A stretch of 41,982 nucleotides of DNA from Deltaproteobacteria bacterium (GTDB lineage Bacteria > Myxococcota > XYA12-FULL-58-9 > JABJBS01). Positions 34,405 through 41,982 of the stretch are shown one piece after another. The notes under the pieces are model-generated. The model saw nothing but the letters and a program-made list of their open reading frames with translations. It did not search any database and was not told the DNA's origin. Each line of letters opens with the position of its first letter. Position 1 is the stretch's first letter. The stretch spans positions 1-41,982 of the forward strand of contig JABJBS010000166.1 of NCBI GenBank assembly GCA_018668695.1. Direction: 5' to 3'. A program made the position numbers and the translations under genes.

Positions 34405-35337
34405 TCAATTAACATCATCCTCGGTCAATACTTCATCAACACAGCTGACCAAAGCGTCACCATAATGCTCGCCGGCTATCATGCCCCCACCATTTTCAAC
34501 CGAACAAACCTGAACGGGATCAGATGGCTGGCTCGAGACAACAATTTCAAAAAGCCGTCCATCTTCAACAAGTGAATCTAAAAACTGAAATTCGCCATCG
34601 CCCGATATTTCAAGCGCTGAGTTCCCCAAGGACAAGACCAAGCCCGCCCCAGTTAATCCCGTCACATTACCACCCACAGCATAGCGGTTGGTCGTGCACC
34701 GTACTTCCAAGCTCGTCACGTCTGAACCGTTGAGCGTGCCCTGACCATTTTCCACCACACAGGTTTGATTTGGCCCTTCTGGCTGCTCTAAAACTTCGAC
34801 CGAAAAAGACGAACCGTCCGGCAGATATGCGGATTGAAAGGTCAGATCACCATTGGCCTCAGGTTGAAGCTCCCAAGTGCCATTGAGGCTCACAGTCAGG
34901 CCCTCGCCTGCCATCCCCGACAGCAAACCACCTACGCGAAAGGTGTTCACGCTGCAGCTCACTTCTAGATTCTCAATATTGGCTGCATCGATAACTCCTG
35001 AAGCACCAACAATGACACATTCCTGACTTGGGATGCGGGGCTGATTGGCCACCTCTACACTGTAAGTCTCTCCAGGCTGGAGGGGAGAATCTATAAATCC
35101 AAACGTACCATCTACCGCTACTTGGATTTGTGCATCGTCATTAAGCTCCAGAACGAGCCCTTCGCCTTGAAGACCTGCGACCGAGCCAGAGACATAATAA
35201 ACTTCGTCCTCAGGGTCGGGGGTATCCGATGCATCATAAACGTGGGTGTGAATGACACCGTCAGTGCCACAAGAACAAAGTAAAGCCGCGAGACATAACA
35301 AACGACTGGGTTGATGCCAGGTTACACGCTGATTCAT
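34405..35337 (-). CDS. Lipoprotein with three tandem ~84-residue beta-sandwich repeats
   Basis: The protein has 310 residues with a lipobox (LCSC, Cys23). Three repeats follow at about 47-130, 131-214 and 214-298. Each has the pattern 'V-x-G-x-V-x-G-L-x-G-x-G-L-V-L-x-L', '...L-x-x-G-x-x-Y/F-x-V-x-V-x-x-Q-P', and ends 'Q-x-C-x-V-x-N/G-G-x-G-x-I...V-x-C', with two Cys per repeat that may form a disulfide. This repeat is common in surface proteins of Myxococcota and marine Gammaproteobacteria. A structural, surface or adhesive role is likely but unproven. Confidence 0.8.
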   Translation of the reverse strand: MNQRVTWHQPSRLLCLAALLCSCGTDGVIHTHVYDASDTPDPEDEVYYVSGSVAGLQGEGLVLELNDDAQIQVAVDGTFGFIDSPLQPGETYSVEVANQPRIPSQECVIVGASGVIDAANIENLEVSCSVNTFRVGGLLSGMAGEGLTVSLNGTWELQPEANGDLTFQSAYLPDGSSFSVEVLEQPEGPNQTCVVENGQGTLNGSDVTSLEVRCTTNRYAVGGNVTGLTGAGLVLSLGNSALEISGDGEFQFLDSLVEDGRLFEIVVSSQPSDPVQVCSVENGGGMIAGEHYGDALVSCVDEVLTEDDVN

Positions 35338-35366
35338 TTAAAGAGCTCCCAAACGCGGCGACTCCG

Positions 35367-35382
35367 ACATTTGGGCAAATGT
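35367..35382 (-). promoter_or_regulatory. Operator-like palindrome upstream of the repeat lipoprotein gene
   Basis: ACATTTG-GG-CAAATGT is a perfect 7-bp inverted repeat with a 2-bp centre, 30-45 bp upstream of the start at 35337. The tiny centre argues for a protein-binding site rather than an RNA hairpin. Confidence 0.4.
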
Positions 35383-35432
35383 AGGGCGCCTCGAAGACGT
35401 GTCCTACGACCTTCAATCAACAAAATCAATGC

Positions 35433-37118
35433 TTAGGGCGTGAGGTACGTCTTCTTCGGGTTCATGATCCCATTGGGGTCAACGTGTTCTCGTGCTGCTT
35501 TCAGCATTCCCACACCCAAAGTCGATTTCTCAGCCTCAATCCATGGAAGATGATCCATCCCGACGCCGTGGTGGTGACTCATCGACGCCCCATGCTCACT
35601 TATGACTTGGGAAGCGGCTTTTTTAATCGCAGTCCATTGCTCCATCTCGCGCCCGGTGGCTTGCCCAAAGACAAACGTAAAATACAGGCTGCACCCATCA
35701 TGGTATGAGTGAGAAACGTGGCACATCACCAATGCTCCAGCACCAGGATGAGCGGATTCTGCACGAATTGTGTCGTTGATTGTTTGAATCACGGCTCGGT
35801 GCAAGGTGCTTACTTTAGACCAACTGATCGCAGTTTCAAGGGTGTCGACACCCAGACCACGGTCCATCAAAGGGTCTCGTAGATAGGGCATCTCAAAACG
35901 ATTTTTATACCAATTCTCACCAGCCTTCGGACCAACGGGCAAACCGCCGTGCTTCATGCATATGATATTGGTCTGCGCCACAGCCGGCTTCACATGACTA
36001 TTATTGCCTTCGATTCCCAAAAGGAGAATACATGCGCCGTCCCCATAACCCGTTGCAGACAACACGTTATTCGTTAAAGCCTTTAGAGTCGTTTCTTCCG
36101 TTCCCAGAGACTTAAAATCCATCAGGAAAGCGGTCTCATCCGGATCTGAAAGACGTGCCATTGCGATCGGGATTTCCTCTTGAACGATCTCTCGCAATGC
36201 ATCCACACCAGAGGCGAAATCTTTAAACAAATAGCCGCGATAATCACGTGCAGGAGGAAGCTTATGAATCTTCACCGTCGCTTCGGTAATAATACCTAAA
36301 GTCCCCTCAGAGCCCGCTATAAGGTGATTTAAGTCTGGTCCGGTGGATGCATGCGGAATGGATGCAACCGTGCCCCACTCGCCATTGGGGCTTACCACCC
36401 GCGCTGAAACCAACCATTTGTCGGCGGCTCCATAACGATTGGACTGTTGACCTGCACCCTTGGCGGCAATCCAGCCACCCAAGGTCGAGAACTCAAAAGA
36501 CTGTGGGTAATGCCCAAGCGTAAAGCCTCTGTCTTGTAGAGCACGCTCGAGCTTCGGACCATAAACACCGGCTTGTACAGTTGCCGTCATCGAAACGGTA
36601 TCAATGGCGATAATATTTTCCATCATGGAGAGGTCTACTGTCCACACACCTGCGTGGCCCTCCTCACCGATGGCTTCAACGCCGCCCACCACGCTCGAGC
36701 CGCCCCCGAATGGAACAACGGCTACATTGCGCTTCACTGCAAGCTGCATAATCGCTTCTACTTCGGCCGTTCCTTTTGGATAGAGAACAACGTCTGGAGC
36801 GCCTGGTAACTTGCCAGTTCGTAGTCGTAACAAATCTCGATAGCTTCGGCCCAGCGCATGAAAGACGCGCTCATATTGATCGGTACAAACACGCTCTTCA
36901 CCCAAAATGGCGACGAGCTGCTTGCGCGTTGCTGCGGTCAGTTTAGATTTACCCGCATCGACTTCTTCCCATTTTAACGAAGGGGTGTCCGGTAGTTCGT
37001 GACTTCCCAAGTGGCCCTGCACGAACTTCCAAAAGTCGGTGTCTTTACCATGGAAGGGAAAACTTCGTCCGTGCCAGCCCCAACCATTCCACTTCAATCG
37101 TTTGCGCGAGTAATCCAT
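35433..37118 (-). CDS. FAD-dependent alkyldihydroxyacetonephosphate synthase-like protein
   Basis: The protein has 561 residues from ATG 37118, with AGGA upstream. It shows the PCMH-type FAD domain: 'PFGGGSSVVGG' around residue 136, 'LGHYPQSFEFSTLGGWIAAKGAGQQSNRYG' in parts, and 'IAGSEGTLGIITEATVKIH'. Near residue 515 is 'HHHGVGMDHLPW', the histidine-rich motif of alkyl-DHAP synthase, and the C-terminus reads 'VDPNGIMNPKKTY'. AGPS makes the ether bond of ether phospholipids from acyl-DHAP and fatty alcohol, a pathway known in Myxococcota. A paralogue with other substrates cannot be excluded. It diverges from an SDR gene. Confidence 0.86.
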   Translation of the reverse strand: MDYSRKRLKWNGWGWHGRSFPFHGKDTDFWKFVQGHLGSHELPDTPSLKWEEVDAGKSKLTAATRKQLVAILGEERVCTDQYERVFHALGRSYRDLLRLRTGKLPGAPDVVLYPKGTAEVEAIMQLAVKRNVAVVPFGGGSSVVGGVEAIGEEGHAGVWTVDLSMMENIIAIDTVSMTATVQAGVYGPKLERALQDRGFTLGHYPQSFEFSTLGGWIAAKGAGQQSNRYGAADKWLVSARVVSPNGEWGTVASIPHASTGPDLNHLIAGSEGTLGIITEATVKIHKLPPARDYRGYLFKDFASGVDALREIVQEEIPIAMARLSDPDETAFLMDFKSLGTEETTLKALTNNVLSATGYGDGACILLLGIEGNNSHVKPAVAQTNIICMKHGGLPVGPKAGENWYKNRFEMPYLRDPLMDRGLGVDTLETAISWSKVSTLHRAVIQTINDTIRAESAHPGAGALVMCHVSHSYHDGCSLYFTFVFGQATGREMEQWTAIKKAASQVISEHGASMSHHHGVGMDHLPWIEAEKSTLGVGMLKAAREHVDPNGIMNPKKTYLTP

Positions 37119-37220
37119 AATTTTTCCTCTGAGCATGCAGCCAGTAATGCTTTGGTCCGCCTGCACCATAAAAACTTTGCAAGGCATCGGCAAGGTTATG
37201 ACCCCTTGCGTCAAAAAAAA

Positions 37221-37271
37221 GGCTACTTATTATGACTTCCACCACAATACGCCTAGCTTCACAAAGTAGCC
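37221..37271. promoter_or_regulatory. Inverted repeat between divergent AGPS and SDR genes
   Basis: GGCTACTT (37221-37228) and AAGTAGCC (37264-37271) are perfect 8-bp arms 35 bp apart, in the 195-bp gap between the two divergent genes. It may be a double operator or part of a leader hairpin upstream of the SDR. Confidence 0.35.
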
Positions 37272-37313
37272 CAAAACGAGATAGGCTCCTAAGGGTTCAA
37301 AAAGGAAATCACG

Positions 37314-38201
37314 ATGAAGAAACCTCAAGTGCCTGATTTAAATAATAAAATTGTTCTGATCACCGGTGCCACAAATGGCATCGGAAAGCAGACCGCCGAG
37401 GCAATCGCACCCAGCGGCGCTACATTGGTGATCGTCGGACGCAATCCTGAAAAAACAGCCCAACTGACCGCAGAACTCCAATCAATGCCTGGCGCAGGTA
37501 AAATCCACAGCCTGATTGCCGATTTAAGCTCTCAAGCAGACATCCGAAAACTCGCCGAGGAGTTTAAAAGTTCATTCAGTAGGCTCGATATCCTCATTAA
37601 TAATGCAGGTGCTCTTTTCACAAGCCATGAAACCACCGTCGATGGCTATGAACGAACCTGGGCCCTTAATCACCTCAACTACTTTTTACTGACGACGCTT
37701 CTCAAAGATCTACTCCTCGCCAGCGCGCCTGCTCGGATTGTCAATGTGTCCTCAGATGCACACAAGCCGGCTAAAATGCTTTGGAACGACCTCCAATTCA
37801 ACCAAGCAACTTTTGCATCGGGCTGGCCTGCTTACTGTCAATCTAAGCTGGCCAACATTCTGTTCACGAAGGAGTTGTCTCGAAAGCTTGCGGGCACGGG
37901 AGTCATCACCAATTGCTTGCACCCCGGCTTCGTGAATACCGGATTTGCCAAAAACAATGGTAAATTAGCCAAAGCTGCGATGCTGATTTCGCGTCCCTTT
38001 CAACGTAACGCACTCAAAGGTGCAGAAACCGTCATCTGGGCTGCCACAAGTATCGATGCAGGAAAGCTCTCTGGGGAATACCTTTACGACTGTAAGGTTC
38101 GCAAACCAACGAGAACCGCTAGAGACGTTGCCGATGCCAAACGGCTATGGAGCCTAAGTGAAGAAATGACCACGACACAGGGTGCCTGGGCCACCGCTTA
38201 G
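37314..38201 (+). CDS. Short-chain dehydrogenase/reductase
   Basis: The 295-residue protein is a classical/extended-C-terminus SDR of the retinol-dehydrogenase-like group. The cofactor motif TGATNGIG (17-24) with 'GRNPEK' after the second strand suggests NADP(H); 'NNAGAL', 'VNVSSDAH' (catalytic Ser) and Tyr174-x3-Lys178 complete the active site. The substrate is unknown; divergent pairing with the alkyl-DHAP synthase gene hints at lipid metabolism (inference). AAGGAA lies eight bases upstream of ATG 37314. Confidence 0.9.
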   Translation: MKKPQVPDLNNKIVLITGATNGIGKQTAEAIAPSGATLVIVGRNPEKTAQLTAELQSMPGAGKIHSLIADLSSQADIRKLAEEFKSSFSRLDILINNAGALFTSHETTVDGYERTWALNHLNYFLLTTLLKDLLLASAPARIVNVSSDAHKPAKMLWNDLQFNQATFASGWPAYCQSKLANILFTKELSRKLAGTGVITNCLHPGFVNTGFAKNNGKLAKAAMLISRPFQRNALKGAETVIWAATSIDAGKLSGEYLYDCKVRKPTRTARDVADAKRLWSLSEEMTTTQGAWATA

Positions 38202-38236
38202 ACCACTCCATTGGCTACAGAGTTAAGAGATTCAAT

Positions 38237-38674
38237 TTACTGGGCTACCGATAGGTGCGGTCGCGGATGAACCGTTTGTGAAATGAGCTGAACCCAATGG
38301 CGGGGGCTTTGAGTCTTGGTGATACTGCCGTGCGCGCCTGCCAACATCGCCGATGCAAGCTGATCTTGCTCATCGAACATCGTCATCACCAATACTTTAA
38401 CTTGTGGGTAGTCGTTACGTATTTTCCGGATGAAATCGGCACCACGTCCCGTACCGAGACAAAAGTCGACCAGTAAAACATCAACGACTTGGGAATCTAA
38501 TATACCAGTGACCTCAGCAGCCGTAGAAGTCTCAGCTACAACATCTAGCTTCGCTTCACCTGACAAAAAGCCGGTAAGTCCCATCCGAAAAACCGGATGC
38601 TCATCAAACAATAAAACCCTAATCTTAGGGTCGAGATTTTTTATAGTAAGGGATGCAACTGGTTTTTGAGACAT
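38237..38674 (-). CDS. Response regulator consisting of a receiver domain only
   Basis: The protein has 145 residues from ATG 38674, with GAGG six bases upstream. After a 15-residue lead, the NarL-type receiver domain shows 'LLFDEHPVFRMGL' (acidic pocket), phosphoacceptor Asp70 in 'VLLVDFCLG', Thr in 'VLVMTMFDE' and Lys in 'SITKTQS'. The receiver looks active, but there is no DNA-binding output domain. It resembles a FixJ/NarL receiver that has lost its HTH and probably acts through protein contact. An in-frame extension to 38971 is possible but resembles non-coding sequence. No kinase is adjacent; the pseudokinases lie about 9 kb away. Confidence 0.85.
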   Translation of the reverse strand: MSQKPVASLTIKNLDPKIRVLLFDEHPVFRMGLTGFLSGEAKLDVVAETSTAAEVTGILDSQVVDVLLVDFCLGTGRGADFIRKIRNDYPQVKVLVMTMFDEQDQLASAMLAGAHGSITKTQSPRHWVQLISQTVHPRPHLSVAQ

Positions 38675-38843
38675 CTTCAACCTCAAAGCCGCACGTGCAC
38701 AAGCCGGCTCTAAATTATTCATATAAGATTTCAATATAAGCTCCCGAGAAAGCCGAGGCGCCCATAACATACCAAACTCAAAGGTCCAGAAAGCAGCATT
38801 TATACCAAGTGGTTTATTTTGAGACCGCGAACCATTCAAAAGT

Positions 38844-38955
38844 GGACTGCCGACAAGCACCACTTTGTCGACAGTCCTAAGCATACTGAGCCCATGGGGC
38901 CAGCAGGCGATAAATCGTATGCAGCTTTGCCGGTTTGCCGGTAAGACTCTCTTAC
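38844..38955 (-). ncRNA. Structured 5' leader or small RNA candidate of the receiver gene
   Basis: Three stem-loops are packed into 112 nt. The first is GTAAGA-GAG-TCTTAC (38941-38955). The second is GCATAC/GTATGC (38917-38922 with 38881-38886), enclosing an inner hairpin, CTGGCCC-CAT-GGGC(T)CAG. The third, at 38844-38877, is a 13-bp stem, GGACTGTCGACAA with TTGTCGGCAGTCC, with one G-U pair and an 8-nt loop. The last is followed by ACTTTTG, a weak U tract. It could be an attenuator, riboswitch or sRNA; no known family is recognised. Confidence 0.5.
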
Positions 38956-38960
38956 TAAAA

Positions 38961-38975
38961 GCCAAAATCATGCCA
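38961..38975 (-). promoter_or_regulatory. Sigma54-like promoter upstream of the structured leader
   Basis: On the minus strand the sequence reads TGGCATGATTTTGGC, with GG and GC separated by 10 bases as sigma54 requires (consensus TGGCACG-N4-TTGC, two mismatches). Transcription would start near 38950, just at the first hairpin. The site is short and could be chance. Confidence 0.35.
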
Positions 38976-39020
38976 TCTCCAGATTTTTGGGAAAACTCTT
39001 ATTAATCAGGTCTTTCTTTG

Positions 39021-39059
39021 ATTTTTGTTCGATTTACATTTTTCTAAATCAACAAAAAT
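39021..39059. promoter_or_regulatory. AT-rich 14-bp hairpin
   Basis: ATTTTTGTT-c-GATTT pairs with AAATC-AACAAAAAT: 14 base pairs with one bulged C and a 10-nt loop. It lies in a divergent control region, where no terminator is expected, so a protein-binding or cruciform site is more likely. Confidence 0.45.
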
Positions 39060-39075
39060 GTCATTTCCTGGAGAT

Positions 39076-39088
39076 AAAACGACGTTTT
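39076..39088. promoter_or_regulatory. Palindrome upstream of the CheR-CNB gene
   Basis: AAAACG-A-CGTTTT is a perfect 6-bp inverted repeat about 92 bp upstream of ATG 39180 and about 40 bp upstream of a TATAGT box at 39130-39135, suitable for an activator or repressor site. Confidence 0.4.
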
Positions 39089-39179
39089 GGTGGTTCTAAT
39101 CGTCATTCGCACCCAACGTCCAAGCTCGCTATAGTGAACGCTTAAAGCCGTTTTAAATACGACGAAGACGAAATAAACG

Positions 39180-41132
39180 ATGAACCTGTCAGAAGCTGAG
39201 TTTACATTTTTTCAAGAGCTGATCATCCAGCGATCGGGCATTGAAATGAAGTCCCGTAAAAGAGCGGTCGTTGCTCAGCGTCTGGAACCCCTCATGGATG
39301 AACTTGGACTTATCGCTTTTGGTAAGCTCATCGACCTCATCAAACTAAGCGGTCCCAAAAGTAGTATATACCGGCAAACCATCGATGCACTCCTCACGGC
39401 TGATGGCGGACTGTTTCGCGGATTTGGTGCTTATCGCTTTATGAAACACATCGGCATTCCCGAACTGATGCACATCAAGGGGCCGGACAAAAAGCTGAGG
39501 ATATGGTCTATCGGTTGCGGAGCTGGTGAAGAGCCCTACTCCATAGCCATCGCACTGCGCAACAGCATCCCCGAACTCAGTAAGTGGGATGTGGAAATCA
39601 TCGGCACCGATATTGCGACCAGCAATATCGAAAAGGCTCGAACCGGACTCTACTATAAAAAAGACATTGCCCGCGGGGCTCCTAAAGAGCTTGTAGAAAA
39701 CAACTTAGAGTCATTCGGTAAACAATGGAGTATCAAGAAAGAGCATCGAGAGTGGGTTCAGTTTAAGACCATGAACATTCTTAAGCCTTGGGCTGAATTA
39801 CCCATTTTTGATGTCATCCTGATGCGCAATGTTTTGCTCTACCTAGATGCCAACGGTAGAAATAACGTCATCGCTAAAATATTAAATCAAGTGCATGAGC
39901 ATAGCTTCATATTCCTGGGTCCCGGTGAGCTGCCTCCCTGCTCTCACCCCATGTTTATGTCCGTCTCTGATGAGCGAATCAGTGCTTATCGTCTGATGCC
40001 TGAGCTCATGGAGTCGGCTAAGACCAAACCCCACGCACCTAAAAAACCAGAGCCATCACAAGGCCCTGATTCAGTGATGCTCTCCGGCGTCATGAAGCTT
40101 ACGCCAACCAATTCCGACCTAATAAAACTCTCCAAACTCGTGAGCGATATTTATCTATTTCGGGCAATGCCGCCTCACATCATTGATAAAGTTTGTGACC
40201 GGCTAGAACTTTTTGGCTTTGGGAATGACGAAGCCCTGATTAAACAAGGTCAGCAAGGCGAAGCTTTCTTCATCCTCTTAGACGGAAAAGTCGACGTCAT
40301 CGTCAACCGGAGCCTGTTTCGAAAAGGTACAACTCTGGCGACTCTTGAGGCGGGAAACATTTTCGGTGAGATGTCCTTGATTATGGATCAACCATGCAAT
40401 GCCAGTGTGGTTGCGTCGGGTGGTGCACGTGCATTTCTCGCAAGTCGAAGTCTTTTTGAATATTTACTCGTAGAAAATGAGCCCTTCGCCCAAACCATCC
40501 AAGAAATTATTATTGAACGTACGGCAGACTCTTCAGTAAAAAATCAAACGAAAACAAAAACTCGACATGTAAAAAAATTAGCCCCCACACCAGATGAGAG
40601 CGATGCTCCGCTGAGTGCCGTCAAGCCCAACACAGCCTCCAAGACAGACCTAGAGTTCACTCAAGTCATGCAACTTCCACTCGACAATCAAGTCTACGGC
40701 CAGCTCTCTAAACTGGTTCGCAGCATTTATCTTTTCAAAGGACTGCGGGCTGGTGAGATCGATTCAATCTGCCAAAAAATTAAACTCTATGGGTTTCCAA
40801 CTGACCACGCCATTCTCAAGCATGGTGAAGATGGGTCTTCATTTTACATCATTTACGAAGGCAGCGTGAAAGTAATGAGTAAGGGTGGATTTTTAAAAAA
40901 AGGAATTGAACTCGCCAAGCTGGGACCGGGTGATGTTTTTGGAGAGATATCACTCATCCTCGACAGACCTTGCGGAGCCAATGTGATTACCGACGGCTCG
41001 ATGAAAGCTTTTCGCGTAAGTAAAAATCTCTTTGACTACCTCTTTGAAGAAAACAAAACATTCGCAGCCACCGTCAATGCCATAGCCCTTCAAAGGCGCG
41101 CTGACACCGCAGTTAAAATGCAGATGTCCTAG
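39180..41132 (+). CDS. CheR-type methyltransferase fused to two cyclic-nucleotide-binding-like domains
   Basis: The 650-residue protein has a CheR domain at 1-275: N-terminal helical part, SAM motif 'SIGCGAGEEPYS' (about 110-120), acidic 'IIGTDIAT', and 'DVILMRNVLLYLD'. The motif before the catalytic Arg, usually TNET-x-FFR, reads 'TADGGLFR'. Two CNB-like domains follow (about 315-440 and 510-640), joined by a Lys/Thr-rich linker. Their phosphate-binding cassettes 'FGEMSLIMDQPCNASV' and 'FGEISLILDRPCGANV' keep the FGE but have Cys406 and Cys598 where cAMP receptors have Arg. It may methylate a chemoreceptor under control of an unusual ligand. No receptor or CheB is nearby. Confidence 0.88.
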   Translation: MNLSEAEFTFFQELIIQRSGIEMKSRKRAVVAQRLEPLMDELGLIAFGKLIDLIKLSGPKSSIYRQTIDALLTADGGLFRGFGAYRFMKHIGIPELMHIKGPDKKLRIWSIGCGAGEEPYSIAIALRNSIPELSKWDVEIIGTDIATSNIEKARTGLYYKKDIARGAPKELVENNLESFGKQWSIKKEHREWVQFKTMNILKPWAELPIFDVILMRNVLLYLDANGRNNVIAKILNQVHEHSFIFLGPGELPPCSHPMFMSVSDERISAYRLMPELMESAKTKPHAPKKPEPSQGPDSVMLSGVMKLTPTNSDLIKLSKLVSDIYLFRAMPPHIIDKVCDRLELFGFGNDEALIKQGQQGEAFFILLDGKVDVIVNRSLFRKGTTLATLEAGNIFGEMSLIMDQPCNASVVASGGARAFLASRSLFEYLLVENEPFAQTIQEIIIERTADSSVKNQTKTKTRHVKKLAPTPDESDAPLSAVKPNTASKTDLEFTQVMQLPLDNQVYGQLSKLVRSIYLFKGLRAGEIDSICQKIKLYGFPTDHAILKHGEDGSSFYIIYEGSVKVMSKGGFLKKGIELAKLGPGDVFGEISLILDRPCGANVITDGSMKAFRVSKNLFDYLFEENKTFAATVNAIALQRRADTAVKMQMS

Positions 41133-41173
41133 TCTCAACTGAACCGATTCGAACCAACTCACCAGGAGTATTT

Positions 41174-41982
41174 ATGTCCCAAGAATCCCCAACACACCCT
41201 CCTGTTACAAAAACTGAAATTGGTGGCTGGGCCTGTTTTGATTTTGCAAACTCAAGCTATGTCACCGTCGTCATTACCGTCATTTACGCTCCTTTTTTCG
41301 CAGAACATATTGTTCCCGCAGAATCCGGGTTACGAACATCCTACTGGTCTCTAGCCATCGCAATCAGTACGCTTATCGCGTTGACCATGGCTCCGCTGGT
41401 AGGTGCAATTTGCGACTTGAGTGGTAACAAAAAAAGATATCTCATTGCCACCACCTTGGTATGTTCTGTAGCAACAATGCTTCTAAGCATGGTCGGTCCC
41501 GGAGATATTGAATTTGCGATTATTCTCGTGGCCCTAAGTTACGCGACGTTCATGCTCAGTGAGAGTTTCTGTGGTGCGTTCCTAACAGATATCGCTACTC
41601 CCAAAAATATGGGAATCATCTCAGGCATTGGTTGGGGAGTTGGATATTTTGGCGGGATTGCCAGCCTCTTAATGGTCAAAGCACTTGTCACCGCGGATCC
41701 CGCAACAGACCTCCCCCTTTATATTGAGCAAAACCAAACCGCGATGGGAGCTACGGGACTCTTTTTCTTGGTCGCAGCATTACCGACATTTTTGCTAGTA
41801 AAAAATCGTACCGCGCCCAAGCCCGGCTTTGAGGAAGCGGCCCTTGGAACACTCTTTTCCGAAGGCTTTAAACAGCTCAAATCCACCCTAGCCAATGCCA
41901 AAGAGCACGATACTTTTTTTAAATTCTTAAGAGCCTTCTTGTTTTATTACGCGGGAATGTCAGCCTGTATAAGCTTCTCCGG
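41174..41982 (+). CDS. MFS transporter of the UMF1 (Atg22-like) type, cut by the window end
   Basis: ATG 41174 has AGGAG eight bases upstream. The frame is open to the last base (269 codons seen), so the gene continues outside. It begins 'TEIGGWACFDFANSSYVTVVITVIYAPFFAEHIV' (in parts), the N-terminal signature of the UMF1 family, followed by 'LTMAPLVGAICDLSGNKKRYL', the MFS loop 2-3 motif, and 'FLTDIATPKNMGIISGIGWGVGYFGG'. At least six or seven helices are visible. Yeast relatives export amino acids from the vacuole; bacterial substrates are unknown. It is 41 bp after the CheR-CNB gene and may be in the same operon. Confidence 0.85.
   Translation, partial: MSQESPTHPPVTKTEIGGWACFDFANSSYVTVVITVIYAPFFAEHIVPAESGLRTSYWSLAIAISTLIALTMAPLVGAICDLSGNKKRYLIATTLVCSVATMLLSMVGPGDIEFAIILVALSYATFMLSESFCGAFLTDIATPKNMGIISGIGWGVGYFGGIASLLMVKALVTADPATDLPLYIEQNQTAMGATGLFFLVAALPTFLLVKNRTAPKPGFEEAALGTLFSEGFKQLKSTLANAKEHDTFFKFLRAFLFYYAGMSACISFS

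Larger units (their letters stand above)
38675..39179. other. 505-bp divergent control region with strong hairpins
   Basis: No gene is apparent. The part next to the receiver gene (38844-38955) holds a chain of stem-loops on the minus strand. 38961-38975 resembles a sigma54 promoter. An AT-rich hairpin (39021-39059) and a palindrome (39076-39088) lie before a possible TATAGT -10 box (39130-39135) facing the CheR gene. The separate elements are listed below. Confidence 0.6.

Noticed and set aside
38675-38971. N-terminal extension of the receiver protein to 38971
   Set aside because: The extra 99 residues show no domain, the region folds into strong hairpins, and GAGG marks the internal ATG at 38674.

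Overview
The window looks like chromosomal DNA of a Gram-negative bacterium with roughly balanced base composition, most likely a member of the Myxococcota or another former deltaproteobacterial lineage. This is inference from gene content: Cys-rich Asp/Ser-linker lipoproteins, a zinc-ribbon/cyclase/AAA/TPR regulator, an alkyl-DHAP synthase (ether lipids), 7TMR-DISM sensor proteins, PilZ proteins, a secreted S9 peptidase lipoprotein and tandem beta-repeat lipoproteins. I see no tRNA or rRNA gene, insertion sequence, prophage, integrase or CRISPR array. Coding density is high and intergenic gaps are mostly under 200 bp.

Layout: 1-1160 holds the 3' part of a TolB/NTF2-like protein. 1262-2550 is a TetR regulator (possibly leaderless, with an operator over its start codon) overlapping a membrane fatty-acid/sterol hydroxylase. 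2542-5787 is the large cyclase/ATPase/TPR regulator, and 5992-7848 a glycosyltransferase-TPR protein. 7849-8270 is a repeat-rich gap before a small membrane-anchored protein, which meets a MarC protein tail to tail. 9470-10621 holds two secreted proteins. 10787-13167 encodes an OPT transporter with a small membrane partner, meeting a methyltransferase (13164-14567). 14693-18555 (minus) is an apparent operon: Cys-rich lipoprotein, molybdopterin oxidoreductase, MoaB-like protein. Divergent from it is a compact ECF sigma / membrane anti-sigma-like / Spy-CpxP-like module (18713-20149), which abuts a TD-repeat lipoprotein hydrolase.

21414-24264 holds a MerR regulator and an EamA transporter flanked by two PilZ proteins. 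24400-29747 is an operon-like run of an aspartoacylase-like deacylase, a DUF493 protein and two overlapping 7TMR-DISM receptor proteins whose kinase parts have lost the phosphoacceptor His. Then come an amidohydrolase, a DUF971 protein, an S9 oligopeptidase lipoprotein, a monohaem cytochrome, a three-repeat lipoprotein and an alkyl-DHAP synthase divergent from an SDR. The right end has a receiver-only response regulator behind a strongly structured, possibly sigma54-driven leader, facing a CheR methyltransferase fused to two cNMP-binding-like domains, and an MFS (UMF1-like) transporter cut by the window end.

The candidates for undescribed biology are the tandem pseudokinase receptors, the structured leader and divergent CheR-CNB-CNB gene at 38237-41132, the CnrX-like sigma module, and the lipoprotein/molybdoenzyme operon. 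Five convergent gene pairs overlap or abut at their stop codons, which is an unusual recurring feature of this window.
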